Part shown: positions 1 through 9,100 of the stretch, piece by piece
Layout: each line of letters begins with the position of its first letter
How positions within the stretch are numbered: the first letter of the stretch is position 1
Notes under the pieces: model-generated
The model's database searches: none
Told to the model about the DNA's origin: nothing
What the model saw: only the letters and a program-made list of their open reading frames with translations
NCBI RefSeq assembly: GCF_029433095.1
Contig: NZ_JARNTX010000007.1
Coordinates: forward strand, 62,001-126,000
Direction: 5' to 3'
From: Hymenobacter sp. YC55
Lineage (GTDB): Bacteria; Bacteroidota; Bacteroidia; Cytophagales; Hymenobacteraceae
DNA: 64,000 nucleotides
Made by a program: the position numbers and the translations under genes

Positions 1-219
1 ACCACTTGTTAGACAACTTTATTTGCAGAGGGTAAGAAAGATAAGGCTGCTAAAATGTAAGGGCGCCTGTAACGAAGGGCCGGGTTGGCAGTAGTCGGGG
101 TGCGCCCTACCTTCCAGTCAGCAAGTATTGCCCTGCTCCCGACGAAGCACGAGCGGAGGGTCTGCGTTACCATCAGGACCGCCCTGTTACTTGATTTGCC
201 TACTTCCACCCGCTTGTTG

Positions 220-1311
220 ATGAAAGCACTGGTCGCCTTTCTCGTTGTTGCCCTGTCCTTCTTCTCTGCTGTTGCACCCGTACCCCCGCCCGCCAAGCCC
301 TCACTGGCCCGGCGAGAGCGAATGGCCATCGACAGTGCCGTTGCGCAAGAAATGCGGCAGCAACACGTCGTAGGGCTCTCCCTGGGCATCATCAAGAACG
401 GGCACGTGGTGCTGACCAAGGGCTATGGCCGCACGAACGTGGAACTAGGCGTGTTGGCTTCCCCCCGGTCGGTGTAGAAAATCGGTTCGATCAGCAAGCA
501 AATGGTGGCGACGGCCATCCTGTTGTTGGTCCAAGAACACCAGCTCACGCTCTCCGATTCGCTCCCGCTCTTTTTCAGAGGGGCTCCCCCGTCTTGGAAC
601 AAGATCACCGTTCGCCACTTGCTTCAGCACACCTCGGGCCTACCGCGGGACTCGCCCTTGCTCGACAATATGAAAGAGCAGCCTGACTCGGTTCTGATCA
701 AAGGCGCCTATAACAGCAAGCTGCTGTTCGAGCCGGGCACGGCGTGGCGCTATTGCAACCTAGGCTACTTTATGCTCGCCGACATCATTCGCCAGCGCTC
801 CCACCGCACATTCCCTGCTTTCATGCAGGAACGCCTGTTTGCCCCCTACGGCCTAGACCACACCCGCACGACCACTTTTTCGGGGATTGTCGCGGACTGT
901 GCCGCTGGGTACGTGTATAAGGAAGGCCAAGGCTTGTCCAATGCCAAAAACTACTTGGCCTTGCGCCCGAGCGGGGCTTTTCTCTCTAGTGTGGAGGATC
1001 TGCTGCGCTGGGAACTGCTTATCCAACACCAGCAAGTACTCTCGGCAAGCCAGTGGGCACAAATGTGGCAGGATACCGTTTCGACTGCCGCCGTCACCCA
1101 AGGCTCGGTGGAATACTATGGCTATGGCTGGGACGTCAGCACATATAAGCAGCGGCCCGTAGTGCACCACGATGGCACCATCCCCGGCTTTACGAGCAGC
1201 TACTTTCGCTTTATGGATAGCAACACAGCTATCATCGTCTTAACCAATGCCGACAATGCCTACCCCAAAACGGTGGCTTTGCGCATCGCCGACATTTTGT
1301 GGGAGCAGTAA
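220..1311 (+). pseudogene. Class C beta-lactamase-related serine hydrolase, interrupted by in-frame TAG
   Basis: The ATG at 220 opens a signal peptide (MKALVAFLVV...), followed by a beta-lactamase/penicillin-binding-protein-like domain. The frame is broken only by TAG at 475-477, then runs on in the same frame to 1311. All three family motifs lie downstream of the stop: SxxK as SISK (487-498), YxN as YCN in WRYCNLGY, and HxG as HDG near 1170. The stop sits where relatives carry an aromatic residue (motif roughly V-Y/F-x-I-G-S-x-S-K), so TAC to TAG is the simplest origin. The enzyme would be an exported serine hydrolase (esterase, peptidase or beta-lactamase-like). Unless the amber codon is read through, the product has no active site. 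An internal ATG at 502 lies after the catalytic serine, so re-initiation would not rescue it. I call it a recent pseudogene. Confidence 0.85.
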
Positions 1312-1480
1312 ATCGGAAGCTACCCGTGGATCGGGAGCTGACAGTAGGTGCTTGTTTCCGGTTGCTACCTCAGCGAGGACGGCGAAAGTGCTGGTGATCG
1401 GTCCCGCCTGCTTTCAGCTGAGCCCCTGGTAGTCCGCCGCCCCTCGTGCTACAAAAACGCAATCGCCCTAACTAGACAAG

Positions 1481-1508
1481 AGGCAACGCCCTGATCAGAA
1501 CGTTGCCT
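1481..1508. terminator. Hairpin downstream of the beta-lactamase-like gene
   Basis: AGGCAACG and CGTTGCCT form a perfect 8-bp stem around a 12-nt loop, 170 bp after the stop of the hydrolase gene. A weak T-rich stretch follows (1511-1521). It could end transcription from the left. Confidence 0.45.
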
Positions 1509-1635
1509 TGCTACTACTTTCTCTGGCCTGGGGAGACCGGGTGAACACTCCAGTAGGCGTACGAGGTCTTTTATCTCTCAATAGTCAATCGAAGTCAACA
1601 TAAGGAGAAGGGTGAGTAGTGCTCATCCGCCCAAC

Positions 1636-1652
1636 TTAGGTATCATGAACTG
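1636..1652. repeat. Left half of the dispersed non-coding repeat, copy A
   Basis: TTAGGTATCATGAACTG matches 17976 onwards (TTAGGTATCATAACTG) with one extra base. It is separated from the rest of its copy (2872-2958) by the IS110 element. Confidence 0.65.
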
Positions 1653-1661
1653 TGTTAAAAG

Positions 1662-2645
1662 TCAAGCGTTTAGGGGCATTTTTGAGGTAAAATCCGCTTG
1701 GTAGGGCACCCCCGATCCAACAATAGCAAATGCTTGCTTGAGCAACTTGTTACAGACGGCAATCAGGGCCAACTTCCCACTCTTGCCTTTGGCTACCAGT
1801 CGATTATATAGCGCTTGGCACGCGCTATTCCTTTTCTTGGCCGAGAAACTACACATAAACAGCTTGCTCCGAATCAAACTTCCGCCCATTTTGGTGATGC
1901 GTGTCTTGTCCCGCACACTCGTCCCCGAGCTATGCTCGTGGGGTGAGAGACCTGCTTTGGCAATGAGTTGGCGGTAGTTGTCCAGGTGAGCGAAGCCGCC
2001 AGCGAACAAGAGCAGCATACTCGCGGTCTTACGTCCAAGGCCTGGAACCGAGCACAACAGGTCTATTTCCAGCCCGAAGCGTTCCGCTAATAAGCTCAGC
2101 AGCTGTGTTTCCACTGCTTCTGCTTGTTGAGTAAGTAGTGTCAGCGTGTGCTGTAGCTGTTGGAGAGCCTGCTTGCTTACTACGGGCTGTTGCGGCAAGG
2201 CTTCCAGGGAGTTTCTAACCATCGTTTTCTGCTTCAGCAGTTGCTCGTTGACCTGTTCCAACTGCCGGCATTCAACTACTACTTGCTCATCCGGCTGCCA
2301 GGTCTTGACCACCTGTTGCTGGCCGTAGTGCAGCAACCATTGGGCATCTTTGCGGTCGCTTTTGCCTAAGTGCATCTGGATGAAGCGCTTGATCACGAGC
2401 GGATTGATCACGGCCACCTGCCCACCTTGTTCATGCAGATAGTAGGTCACGGCAAGATAGTACGTACCAGTAGCTTCGAGCACGAACAAACAAGTAGGAC
2501 CGCAGCTCTTCAGCAGTTGCTGAAAACCGGCTTTGCTGTTGCTGACCTCCAGGTGTTTCACCTGTTGCTCGACCTGGTAACATACTGCCAGGGAAGTTTT
2601 ACTCACATCAAGACCAACGACGGGGAGCGGGACAGAAGTAACCAT
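1662..2645 (-). CDS. IS110-family transposase (DEDD recombinase)
   Basis: 327 residues from the ATG at 2645. The N-terminal RuvC-like DEDD domain shows VGLDVSKTSLAV (first Asp), FVLEATGTYY (Glu) and KSDRKDAQWLL (Asp/Asp). The C-terminal Tnp_20 (IS116/IS110/IS902) domain shows PGLGRKTASMLL, then AGLSPHEHSSGTS and IRSKLFM, with the Ser that acts as nucleophile in this family. Length and domain order are normal, so the protein is probably functional. It catalyses site-directed insertion and excision through a circular intermediate, guided by a bridge RNA in characterised members. An upstream in-frame TTG at 2657 is a less likely start. Confidence 0.95.
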   Translation of the reverse strand: MVTSVPLPVVGLDVSKTSLAVCYQVEQQVKHLEVSNSKAGFQQLLKSCGPTCLFVLEATGTYYLAVTYYLHEQGGQVAVINPLVIKRFIQMHLGKSDRKDAQWLLHYGQQQVVKTWQPDEQVVVECRQLEQVNEQLLKQKTMVRNSLEALPQQPVVSKQALQQLQHTLTLLTQQAEAVETQLLSLLAERFGLEIDLLCSVPGLGRKTASMLLLFAGGFAHLDNYRQLIAKAGLSPHEHSSGTSVRDKTRITKMGGSLIRSKLFMCSFSAKKRNSACQALYNRLVAKGKSGKLALIAVCNKLLKQAFAIVGSGVPYQADFTSKMPLNA

Positions 2646-2870
2646 AGTGTGGAACAAGAAGGGGAGGAAGTAGAGAAAGGAATTCTAGCGCGTCTTTCGC
2701 TATCCTGCTGCAGGCTCTGGGGCCTTATGGAACTGTTCGAAGTAACGCTAGAAAAGGAAGGGGATTGTCATGATACACGAGCTCGCACGCTCTATAACTT
2801 TGAAATCTTACTCCTCCCTTTTCCTTTTCACCAATGCTAATTAGAACAGCGAAACGAACATAGGATAACT
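2646..2870 (-). ncRNA. Candidate bridge-RNA region of the IS110 element
   Basis: About 225 bp of non-coding DNA lies between the transposase start and the element end, the position of the bridge RNA in IS110-group elements such as IS621. No reading frame here looks coding. The assignment is by position only. I did not fold it or match its loops to the target. Confidence 0.35.
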
Positions 2871-2871
2871 C

Positions 2872-2958
2872 TTACGAATCGTATCCAACTAGGCAATAAT
2901 TATCTGATTGTGCTCGCTACAAATGGGTAGCGATAAGTAAACCTACCTCGTTACTCAA
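2872..2958. repeat. Right half of the dispersed non-coding repeat, copy A
   Basis: It starts TTACGAATCGTATCC and ends with the core GTAGCGATAAGT...CCTCGTTAC. It aligns along its whole length with 17992-18079. The ends of the core, GTAGCGA and TCGTTAC, can pair (with one G-U), so the core may fold as a hairpin. Confidence 0.7.
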
Positions 2959-3094
2959 CAATGAGTCTATGCCTCATAAGGCAAGTTAATTCGTCCACGT
3001 CCCGTATTCTATTCCGCGCTTTGGGCAGCACACCAGCATCTACTACCCCCCCCTTTGGCCGCTGGGTCAGCGCTGCCAGATGCCGGGCCGCAAC

Positions 3095-3241
3095 TTAAAA
3101 CTGGTGTTTAATCCCCATGGTGGGATACAGCTGCAGGGCACCGTCCGAACTCAATACGTGGTAGAATGTATTCAGCTCGGTGCCTATGGCCACGCCTTTG
3201 TGCACCGTGAACCAGAGTTGGGGATTGCTGTAAAAAGCTAG
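3095..3241 (-). pseudogene. C-terminal remnant of an outer-membrane beta-barrel protein
   Basis: A minus-strand frame reads as a typical barrel end: aromatic alternating strands (FYSNPQLWFTVHKGVAIGTE, then LQLYPTMGIKHQF) and a terminal Phe before TAA at 3095-3097. It resembles the C-termini of Tsx-like/DUF5020 outer-membrane proteins. Only 48 codons remain. The upstream part is gone and the frame abuts an unrelated pseudogene at 3242, so a deletion or recombination joined two gene fragments here. Confidence 0.55.
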
Positions 3242-3462
3242 TCAGGGGCCTTGCAAAGCCAGGTTGTCGTTAAGCAAGTAGGCGCAGTGGAACGGGCGGT
3301 CCGCAGCCCGGTAGCCCTCGCGCCGCGTCGCGCTTCGAGCGGGTCGACGTAGCCGCCTCAGGTGGCGCGCAGCCACCCGTCGGTTTCTTTTAGGGTAAGC
3401 GTGCACCAACTGCCGTCGGCATCAGGGAGCGTATGAATCAGCAGGGAAGGGAAAGAGGACAT
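3242..3462 (-). pseudogene. Decayed STAS-like protein, paralog of the gene at 63628
   Basis: From the ATG at 3462 the reading frame aligns with the gene at 63628: shared LPDADGSWCTL, GWLRA/RWLRA, GGYVDPLEA and LLNDN(L/V)AL(Q/R)GPW. It carries an in-frame TGA after WLRAT and a frame change in the middle. Homology stops abruptly at the junction with the barrel remnant. It was a small cytosolic protein of the same unknown role as its paralog. Confidence 0.75.
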
Positions 3463-3463
3463 C

Positions 3464-4033
3464 TTAGCCGGTTAGAACGAGTTGAGCACCGCCCGGGCGA
3501 GGACGTAGTGCAAATAGATACTGACCCCGACTAGGAACGCCTTGACCGGGGGCGGAATCATCCGCGACTGCCACAGCCCGTAGCAGCCGAGTGGTAACAC
3601 CAGCACGCACAGCAGCAACACGAGCCACGTTTGATTGTACCAGCGAGCGGATTCGGGGCGGTAACCAGGAGCCATAAGGGGGGCAACAAGCGTATGGATG
3701 AACAGTCGGGGTAGGTAGGAAGCGAGTGGAGGCGGGGTACTTGCTGGTCGGCGGCGGCGCCTGCCGGGTGTAGTCCCAATTGACCGCGTGGGTGAGGAAA
3801 AGAGGCGACTCCAACTGGGCCTGGTGCTGTAAGTCGAGCACGGCCAGGTGTTGCAGCAGCGCATAGCGCGCCCCTTCGGGCGTGTAGTCGGGATACAGGC
3901 CTTGCAGATCCTCGAGCGTGGCCACCAGAATTTCGAGCAGTTCCAGCTCCCCTGTTTCCGAGGTCGGGTCGAAGCGCAGGGTGTGCAACCGCGCCTGGTT
4001 GCGGCGCAAGCGGGCGGACAACAAAATAGCCAT
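3464..4033 (-). CDS. Small helical protein related to the 53.9-55.1 kb tandem family, C-terminus degraded
   Basis: From the ATG at 4033 the first ~95 residues match the tandem family at 53888-55071. The pattern is an amphipathic helix, then LELLEILVATLEDLQGLYPDYTP, a Leu-rich helix (YALLQHLAVLDLQHQ) and a Trp (AVNW) where the paralogs have theirs. Beyond about residue 100 the sequence is Pro/Arg-rich, loses the family pattern, and overlaps the better-looking frame at 3472-3675. The true protein probably ended near residue 110 before a frameshift or rearrangement. Function unknown; the family is all-helical with no signal peptide. Confidence 0.5.
   Translation of the reverse strand: MAILLSARLRRNQARLHTLRFDPTSETGELELLEILVATLEDLQGLYPDYTPEGARYALLQHLAVLDLQHQAQLESPLFLTHAVNWDYTRQAPPPTSKYPASTRFLPTPTVHPYACCPPYGSWLPPRIRSLVQSNVARVAAVRAGVTTRLLRAVAVADDSAPGQGVPSRGQYLFALRPRPGGAQLVLTG
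3472..3675 (-). CDS. Small membrane protein
   Basis: 67 residues from the ATG at 3675. It has one strong hydrophobic segment (WLVLLLCVLVLPLGCYGLW, residues 16-34) and a second weaker one (AFLVGVSIYLHYVL). The WYN-Q-WLV...GLWQS pattern resembles short Bacteroidota membrane proteins found near regulators. Function unknown. It overlaps, in another frame, the doubtful 3' part of the gene at 3464-4033. Its more protein-like composition argues that this is the real reading of 3472-3675. Confidence 0.5.
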   Translation of the reverse strand: MAPGYRPESARWYNQTWLVLLLCVLVLPLGCYGLWQSRMIPPPVKAFLVGVSIYLHYVLARAVLNSF

Positions 4034-4592
4034 GAGCAAGCACTACAAGAACGGGGTAAAGAAGGAGCAGCGGGTAAGGGACGAGCAGGGCATTACCGAA
4101 GCATAAGCCCCGGGCTGAGCAGTCGCTCGAGCTGCAAGCGGAACGGAAACGAAGCAGTAACCAGAGACGAATCGTACGGGTGTCGGAGTACTCGGCTCCT
4201 GCTATGGGAACGGATACGAAAGGAAATGGGCGGCGCCCACCAGGGATAACCGGCTTGGAGTGAGAAAAGAAAAGCGTGTTGTTAAAAACGGGTTAAAGAA
4301 ACGGAAAAGCGGGTTGAAAACCCAAGCTTTTTAGGCCGACCACCATCTAGTTTAATCGCCCTCCCTTCCGGCGGCAGCTTCCGACCCCCGCGAACAGAGA
4401 AGCCCCGGCCGCGGCCACGGCTTGCCAAGCGAGCAAGGCCTCCCGAACGGGCATGCCGCCGCCCCGTCACCTCGCCCGCAGGAAGGAAGCTGCTGTGGGA
4501 TTCTGGTGCTGCCCGACGCGGCTCGCCCCGGGCAGCGCAGGCTACGCGGGGCGAAGCAGGTCCCGGCTGCTCTCGGTGGATCGAGCCCCGCC
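4034..4592. other. Non-coding or decayed stretch
   Basis: No reading frame is convincing on either strand. The long minus-strand frame at 4282-4662 is Arg/Gly/Pro-rich and looks like a by-product of GC-rich DNA. No clear terminator or repeat was seen. Confidence 0.4.
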
Positions 4593-4991
4593 CTATGTAC
4601 TCGCGGCCTGCTCGTCGGGCAAGTGGTCGATGAGGTCGTCTAGCCGCGTCAGCAGAGCCCACCCCGCGTTGCTGAGTTCGATCTCGCCCTGCTCAATCAC
4701 CTTCTCGCGGATGATGGCCACGGCTTTATGCAAGATGCTTTTTTCCGGCTGGGGTCGGCTGAGTTCCTGCCGGAGCAAGTCAAGTTCGCCCTTCAGCAGT
4801 TCTCGCCCGGCCGGGAGCGCCGCTTGTAGCTGACGGAGCCCAGCGAAGAGCTGCTGAACGGCCAGCGAGCCGCTCGGGGCCACTTCCTCGTCCGGAAGTG
4901 GCGCCGTTGCTGCTTCATTTTTCGGCCCGGAGCTGGCCTTCGGTGGGCGGCCCCGCCGGGGGCTCGCCGGGCTGTTGATCCACGTACGCAT
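4593..4991 (-). CDS. Unknown protein with AT-hook-like N-terminus
   Basis: 132 residues from the ATG at 4991. Residues 9-20 (PRRGRPPKASSG) contain RGRP, an AT-hook-like motif. A Pro/Ala/Glu-rich linker follows, then a helical C-terminal half (LQAALPAGRELLKGELDLL, then IIREKVIEQGEIELSNAG) with coiled-coil potential. A DNA-binding role is possible but unproven. It lies 44 bp downstream of the gene at 5036-5284 on the same strand, so the two may form an operon. Confidence 0.55.
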   Translation of the reverse strand: MRTWINSPASPRRGRPPKASSGPKNEAATAPLPDEEVAPSGSLAVQQLFAGLRQLQAALPAGRELLKGELDLLRQELSRPQPEKSILHKAVAIIREKVIEQGEIELSNAGWALLTRLDDLIDHLPDEQAAST

Positions 4992-5035
4992 CGCGTTAAA
5001 AGAAAGAGGAAGAGAAAAAGCAGCCGGGCAGGCAA

Positions 5036-5284
5036 TCACCCAAAGCTGTCGATGAAGCACTGGCGCAACTGCTCATACAAGGGGTGAGGCAGTCCGGCAT
5101 TAATCTGCAGGCGCGCATTGGCATAGCGAAAGCTGAAGTGGTAGCACTCGTCAATGGCCAGGCCCTGCGCGTGTAAGTAGGGCTGGTAGCGGACGGCGAC
5201 CGCGGCGACCAAGCGCTGGAAGTCGGCATAGCAGGTGGCGGCAACGGCACTGTTGGCGCAACGGGTCGCGTCAAAGGAATCCAT
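5036..5284 (-). CDS. Unknown 82-residue protein
   Basis: The ATG at 5284 begins MDSFDATRC. It is an acidic-aromatic small protein with FQRLVAAVAVRYQPYLHAQG and a mixed C-terminal part (YHFSFRYANARLQINAG). No signal peptide or membrane segment. Not recognised. It is upstream of the AT-hook-like gene and probably co-transcribed with it. Confidence 0.5.
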   Translation of the reverse strand: MDSFDATRCANSAVAATCYADFQRLVAAVAVRYQPYLHAQGLAIDECYHFSFRYANARLQINAGLPHPLYEQLRQCFIDSFG

Positions 5285-6111
5285 AGCGGGAAGGCAACGA
5301 ACTGAATGTACGGTCGAGCGCTCAGCAGCGGGGCCCAGACGCTCCGGCAAGGTGGTAAGCCCCTCCGACAACGACAACTCCACTGGGTCAACGGGACGCT
5401 TTGCTGGCTCAACGCGCCGGGTTCGCCCGGCGCGTTGCCCGCGCCGGATACGGCTGGCTGACAGTGGGGCCATTGCCAGACGAGCGGCCCGGTGCGGAAA
5501 AGGACAGAACCCATTCGGCCGAAGCTTACAAGCAACGGAAGCGTTGGCTTAACGCGCCGGGTGCTAGATACCAACTTACCGCCCTTGCTCGTGCTACGCT
5601 GCTGCTCACGACCCTTACAGGCGTGGGTATTCGCCGGAGCAGAGGAGTCAGCACCAAAAGAAAGCTATTCGCGTCGCGTTCCGCTAAGCGGATAAAGGAC
5701 ATGACCGAAAATGGCATTCGACAGAGCATAACTGCACTAAAATGGTCATTATATGACTATTTCTCTTTTACTTGCACAATACCTGATTACCTCGGATAAC
5801 ACTCTTTATCCGCTGTAATGGGAGGTTGCTTTGACTAGCCTTCGCTTTCGCCAAATGATGCAGTTGCGCCAGCAACAGGCGGTCGATTTGGGTAGCGGTT
5901 ATAGCGGAGTACGTTTCTTCCGCAGTGCTTTGAGAGGTAGTCAGGGCAGGATAGGTGCTATTTTACAATAGCCATAGAATAGGATAAAACATATGCTATT
6001 TGCATAATATTAGATAGCTTTACTGCCGCTCTACCTATTGCCTACAAAGGCCTTATTGCTTCCATTTTTATTGTATCCAATCTGGGGAGGCTATGCTTGC
6101 TCAGCGACTAT
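5285..6111. other. Intergenic region with a UUCG-capped hairpin
   Basis: No convincing gene. A perfect 11-bp inverted repeat with a TTCG loop lies at 5411-5436 (AACGCGCCGGG / CCCGGCGCGTT). Its left arm recurs at about 5550 (TTAACGCGCCGGG), giving a partial direct repeat. The segment 5700-6080 is AT-rich and probably contains the promoter of the large gene at 6112. Confidence 0.5.
5411..5436. other. Strong TTCG-tetraloop hairpin
   Basis: AACGCGCCGGG, TTCG, CCCGGCGCGTT is a perfect stem of 11 bp closed by a TTCG loop, a very stable RNA fold. It lies 130 bp upstream of the minus-strand gene at 5284 and is not followed by a T tract on either strand. It may be an untranslated-leader structure or a REP-like element. 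Confidence 0.5.
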
Positions 6112-9100
6112 ATGGCTAAACTTTTACCCTGGCTTACTCTCCTATTCTTGCCCTTTCTTACGCTCGCCCAAGCTCCAGCATCCCTGCACCTGGAACGCGT
6201 GCTGGGCACGCCTCTGTTTGCGCCCACTGATATTGCTGTCGACCGGCAAGGCAATATGTTTATCCTTGATGCGGAACCGTATTATTCTCTGCGGTTGGGC
6301 ATAGTGACCAAGCTCGATCCGCAGGGACGCTTTGTGGAGCGCCTAGACGTAAACAAAGCGAATTACACGCGGCCTCTCACTGCCTGCGAGGGTGGAACTT
6401 TGGCAATAGACGAGGCCGACAACCTCTACGTGGCGGATTATGGCGCGGGCGAGATTCGCAAGTTCACTCCCCGCGGGCAACTGCAGCAAACCTTTCGAGC
6501 CCCCACCTGGGGCCCCTGTTCGTGGTTTAATCCGCGCAACCTGACCGTCGACGAGGCGGGCAACGTGTATGCCCTCTCCACGACCAAGCTCGTGCGCTTC
6601 AACGCCCAAGGTGTACTGCAGTGGGAATACGCACCCCCACTCACCAGCCAGCCCGGGCGGGCCGACATCAAACTCACGGATGTGCAGACCGACGCCGCGG
6701 GCAATGCCTACGTGCTGACCGATTATTACACCATTACCAAGCTTAGTCCGACCGGGCAGGTCCTGCAAACTATTTCCGTTCGCCAGGCCGGGGGCTATAT
6801 CCTCGGGGGCGGCTGGGATGTTCCGGTGCTGGCCAGAGACGCGGCGGGTAATTTTTACGTGGGAATTGAAGGCGGCACCCCGGTCTATAAATTTGATGCT
6901 ACGGGAGCCTACCAGGCTTCTTTCCCTACTGACGTATTCGCCGGCCGGCTCACGCTCACTTTCGATCGGCAGGGCAAGCTCTACGCTTGCGCGATGAGTA
7001 ACCGTGCGGAAACCCCCACTATTTTCAAATTTGATCCGGTCGGCCCGGAACTCGCCCGCTGGGGCGGCTCTAACCGCTCGCTGTTTTTAGCTCAAAACAG
7101 TCGGGGCGAGTATTACGTCTATAACCTGAACCGCCAGCAGATTATTAAATGCGCGGCCGATGGCCAGGAATTGCTGCGCTTTGGGGGCCCGGGTTATTCA
7201 AACGGCCAGTTCAAGCCCAACACCGGCGGCGTAGCGCCCCGGTTTGCGGGCCTGGCGCTGGACGGCCAGGGCAACGTCTACACCCTAGAGAATAGTGATA
7301 ATTCCGGCGCGGCCACCCTGCAGAAATTCAACAGCCAGGGGCAGTTTCTGCGGCGGATCCACCACCCCGTTTTCGACCAGTCCTGGTCGACGCTGGGCGG
7401 GCTCACCGTCGATGCCGCCAACCAGGTGTACGTTTCGGACCGGGGCCGGGAGCGGGTCTACAAGCTCTCCCAACAAGGGCAGCTGCTGCAAACACTGGGC
7501 GCGGCGGGCGGGGTGCAGTTTCACCAGCCGCAGAGCTTGGCAACTGACGCGCTCGGGTTGCTTTATGTGGCCGATAGCGCGGGTACGCGGGTGCAGCAGC
7601 TTTCCCCCGGCGGCCAGTTGCTACGGGCCACGCATATCCCAGTACGCGGCAACTACTTTAACCCTGTCAATCCGGTCGGGCTCAGTATTGATCCGGCGGG
7701 GACTATGTATGTGAGCCACTCGGGCTGGGACTCGGTGCGGATTGTGGACCGGAGCGGCCGCCTGCGCCGGGGTCTACGCAATGAATTTGGGCCCGTCAGC
7801 GCGCTGAGCGCCCAGCCCGCGGGTGGACGGCTGCTGACCCTACGCCTGGAGTCGGATCTAATCTGCGCGTACTCGACCGGGAACGGAGAGCAGCGTGAGA
7901 GTCAACTCTATGGCAACGTATATCAGGAATTGAACGGCGATTGCCGCCGCCAACCGACGGAACCCGGGCTGGCGGGCATCGTGGTGGTAGCCGAGCCCGG
8001 CAACTACTATGGCCTTACCGATGAAGCAGGAAACTACGCGATTCGCGTGGACACCGGTACCTACACGGTGCGCCCGCTGCTCGCCGCGCAGCCCGGGCGG
8101 GTGATCACGCCTCAGTGCATCTCTTCCCCGCTGATCCGCGTGCCCGCTCTAGGCCTCAGCCTGGATGGCCCTAATTTCGCTAATACCGTGTCGCTCGCCC
8201 CTTGTCTGAGCGTGCAGGTAGCTTCGAACCGCCGGCGGCGCTGTTTCCGCAATGTCACTACTATTTCTTACGGCAACACCGGCTTCCTCGCGGCGGCCGA
8301 TGCCCGCGTGCGGGTAGCCCTGCCCGAGCACGTGGTGTTGGTAGCCGCCGACCGGCCGTACACCCGCGACGCGCGCGGCTACTACGTGTTTGCTGTCGGT
8401 ACGCTAGCGCCTAACCAGCAGGGCACCATCACCTTGCAAGACTCGGTGGCCTGCGGCAACCCCGCCCTGCGGGGATTGACGGTGTGCACCAAGGCCTGGA
8501 TCACGCCCGCTAACCCCGTGCCCGCGGCCCCTACCTGGAACCAAGCGGCCATCATAGTAAACGGCGCGAGCGAACCGGGTAACCAGGCCCGCTTCACCCT
8601 CACCAATACGGGCCCAGCCGCCACCACTGACAGTTTAAGCCTGCGGGTCTACCAGGATACCGACTTGGCCTTGGTGCACCGCTACGCCCTGGCTGCCGAC
8701 GACAGCTTGGTGCTGCGCGTGCCGGCCACGGGCCGGGTGGTGCGCCTCGAATCCGACCAGCCCGCGGGCCACCCCTACAAGGCTTTGGCCAGCGCCAACG
8801 TGGAGCTAGCAGGCCGGGCAAGCACCGGCGCCCCGAGTGCAGCCATGCAGGCCTTTCCTCCCGATGATGCGGAACCCGAACTCGCCGTGGACTGCCAGCC
8901 CATCGTGGATTCCTTTGACCCCAATGACAAGCAAGTGGTGCCCGCCGGCGTGAGCGCCCAGCATTACACGCCCACCAACACGCCCTTGCGCTACCAGGTC
9001 CGCTTCCAGAATACAGGCACGGATGTGGCATACCGCGTAGTCGTGGTAGACACGCTGGCGGCGGATCTGGACCCAAGTACGCTGCAGATGGGAGCCACTT

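Larger units (their letters stand above)
1653..2870 (-). mobile_element. IS110-family insertion sequence, inserted in a non-coding repeat
   Basis: The transposase gene at 1662-2645 is flanked by the two halves of a repeat that is intact at 17976-18085. The left half ends ...ATGAACTG at about 1652. The right half begins TTACGAATCG at 2872. In the intact copy these are contiguous (ATAACTG then TTACGAATCG). This fixes the element at about 1.2 kb with only about 10 bp beyond the transposase stop and about 225 bp before its start. That matches the IS110 group: no terminal inverted repeats, and a long 5' non-coding end carrying the bridge RNA. A shared AACT lies at both junctions and could contain the dinucleotide core. 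The exact ends are uncertain by a few bases. Confidence 0.75.

Noticed and set aside
4282..4662. Long minus-strand frame as a gene
   Set aside because: Arg/Gly/Pro-rich with no domain-like pattern, partly antisense to nothing useful, and typical of spurious frames in GC-rich DNA.
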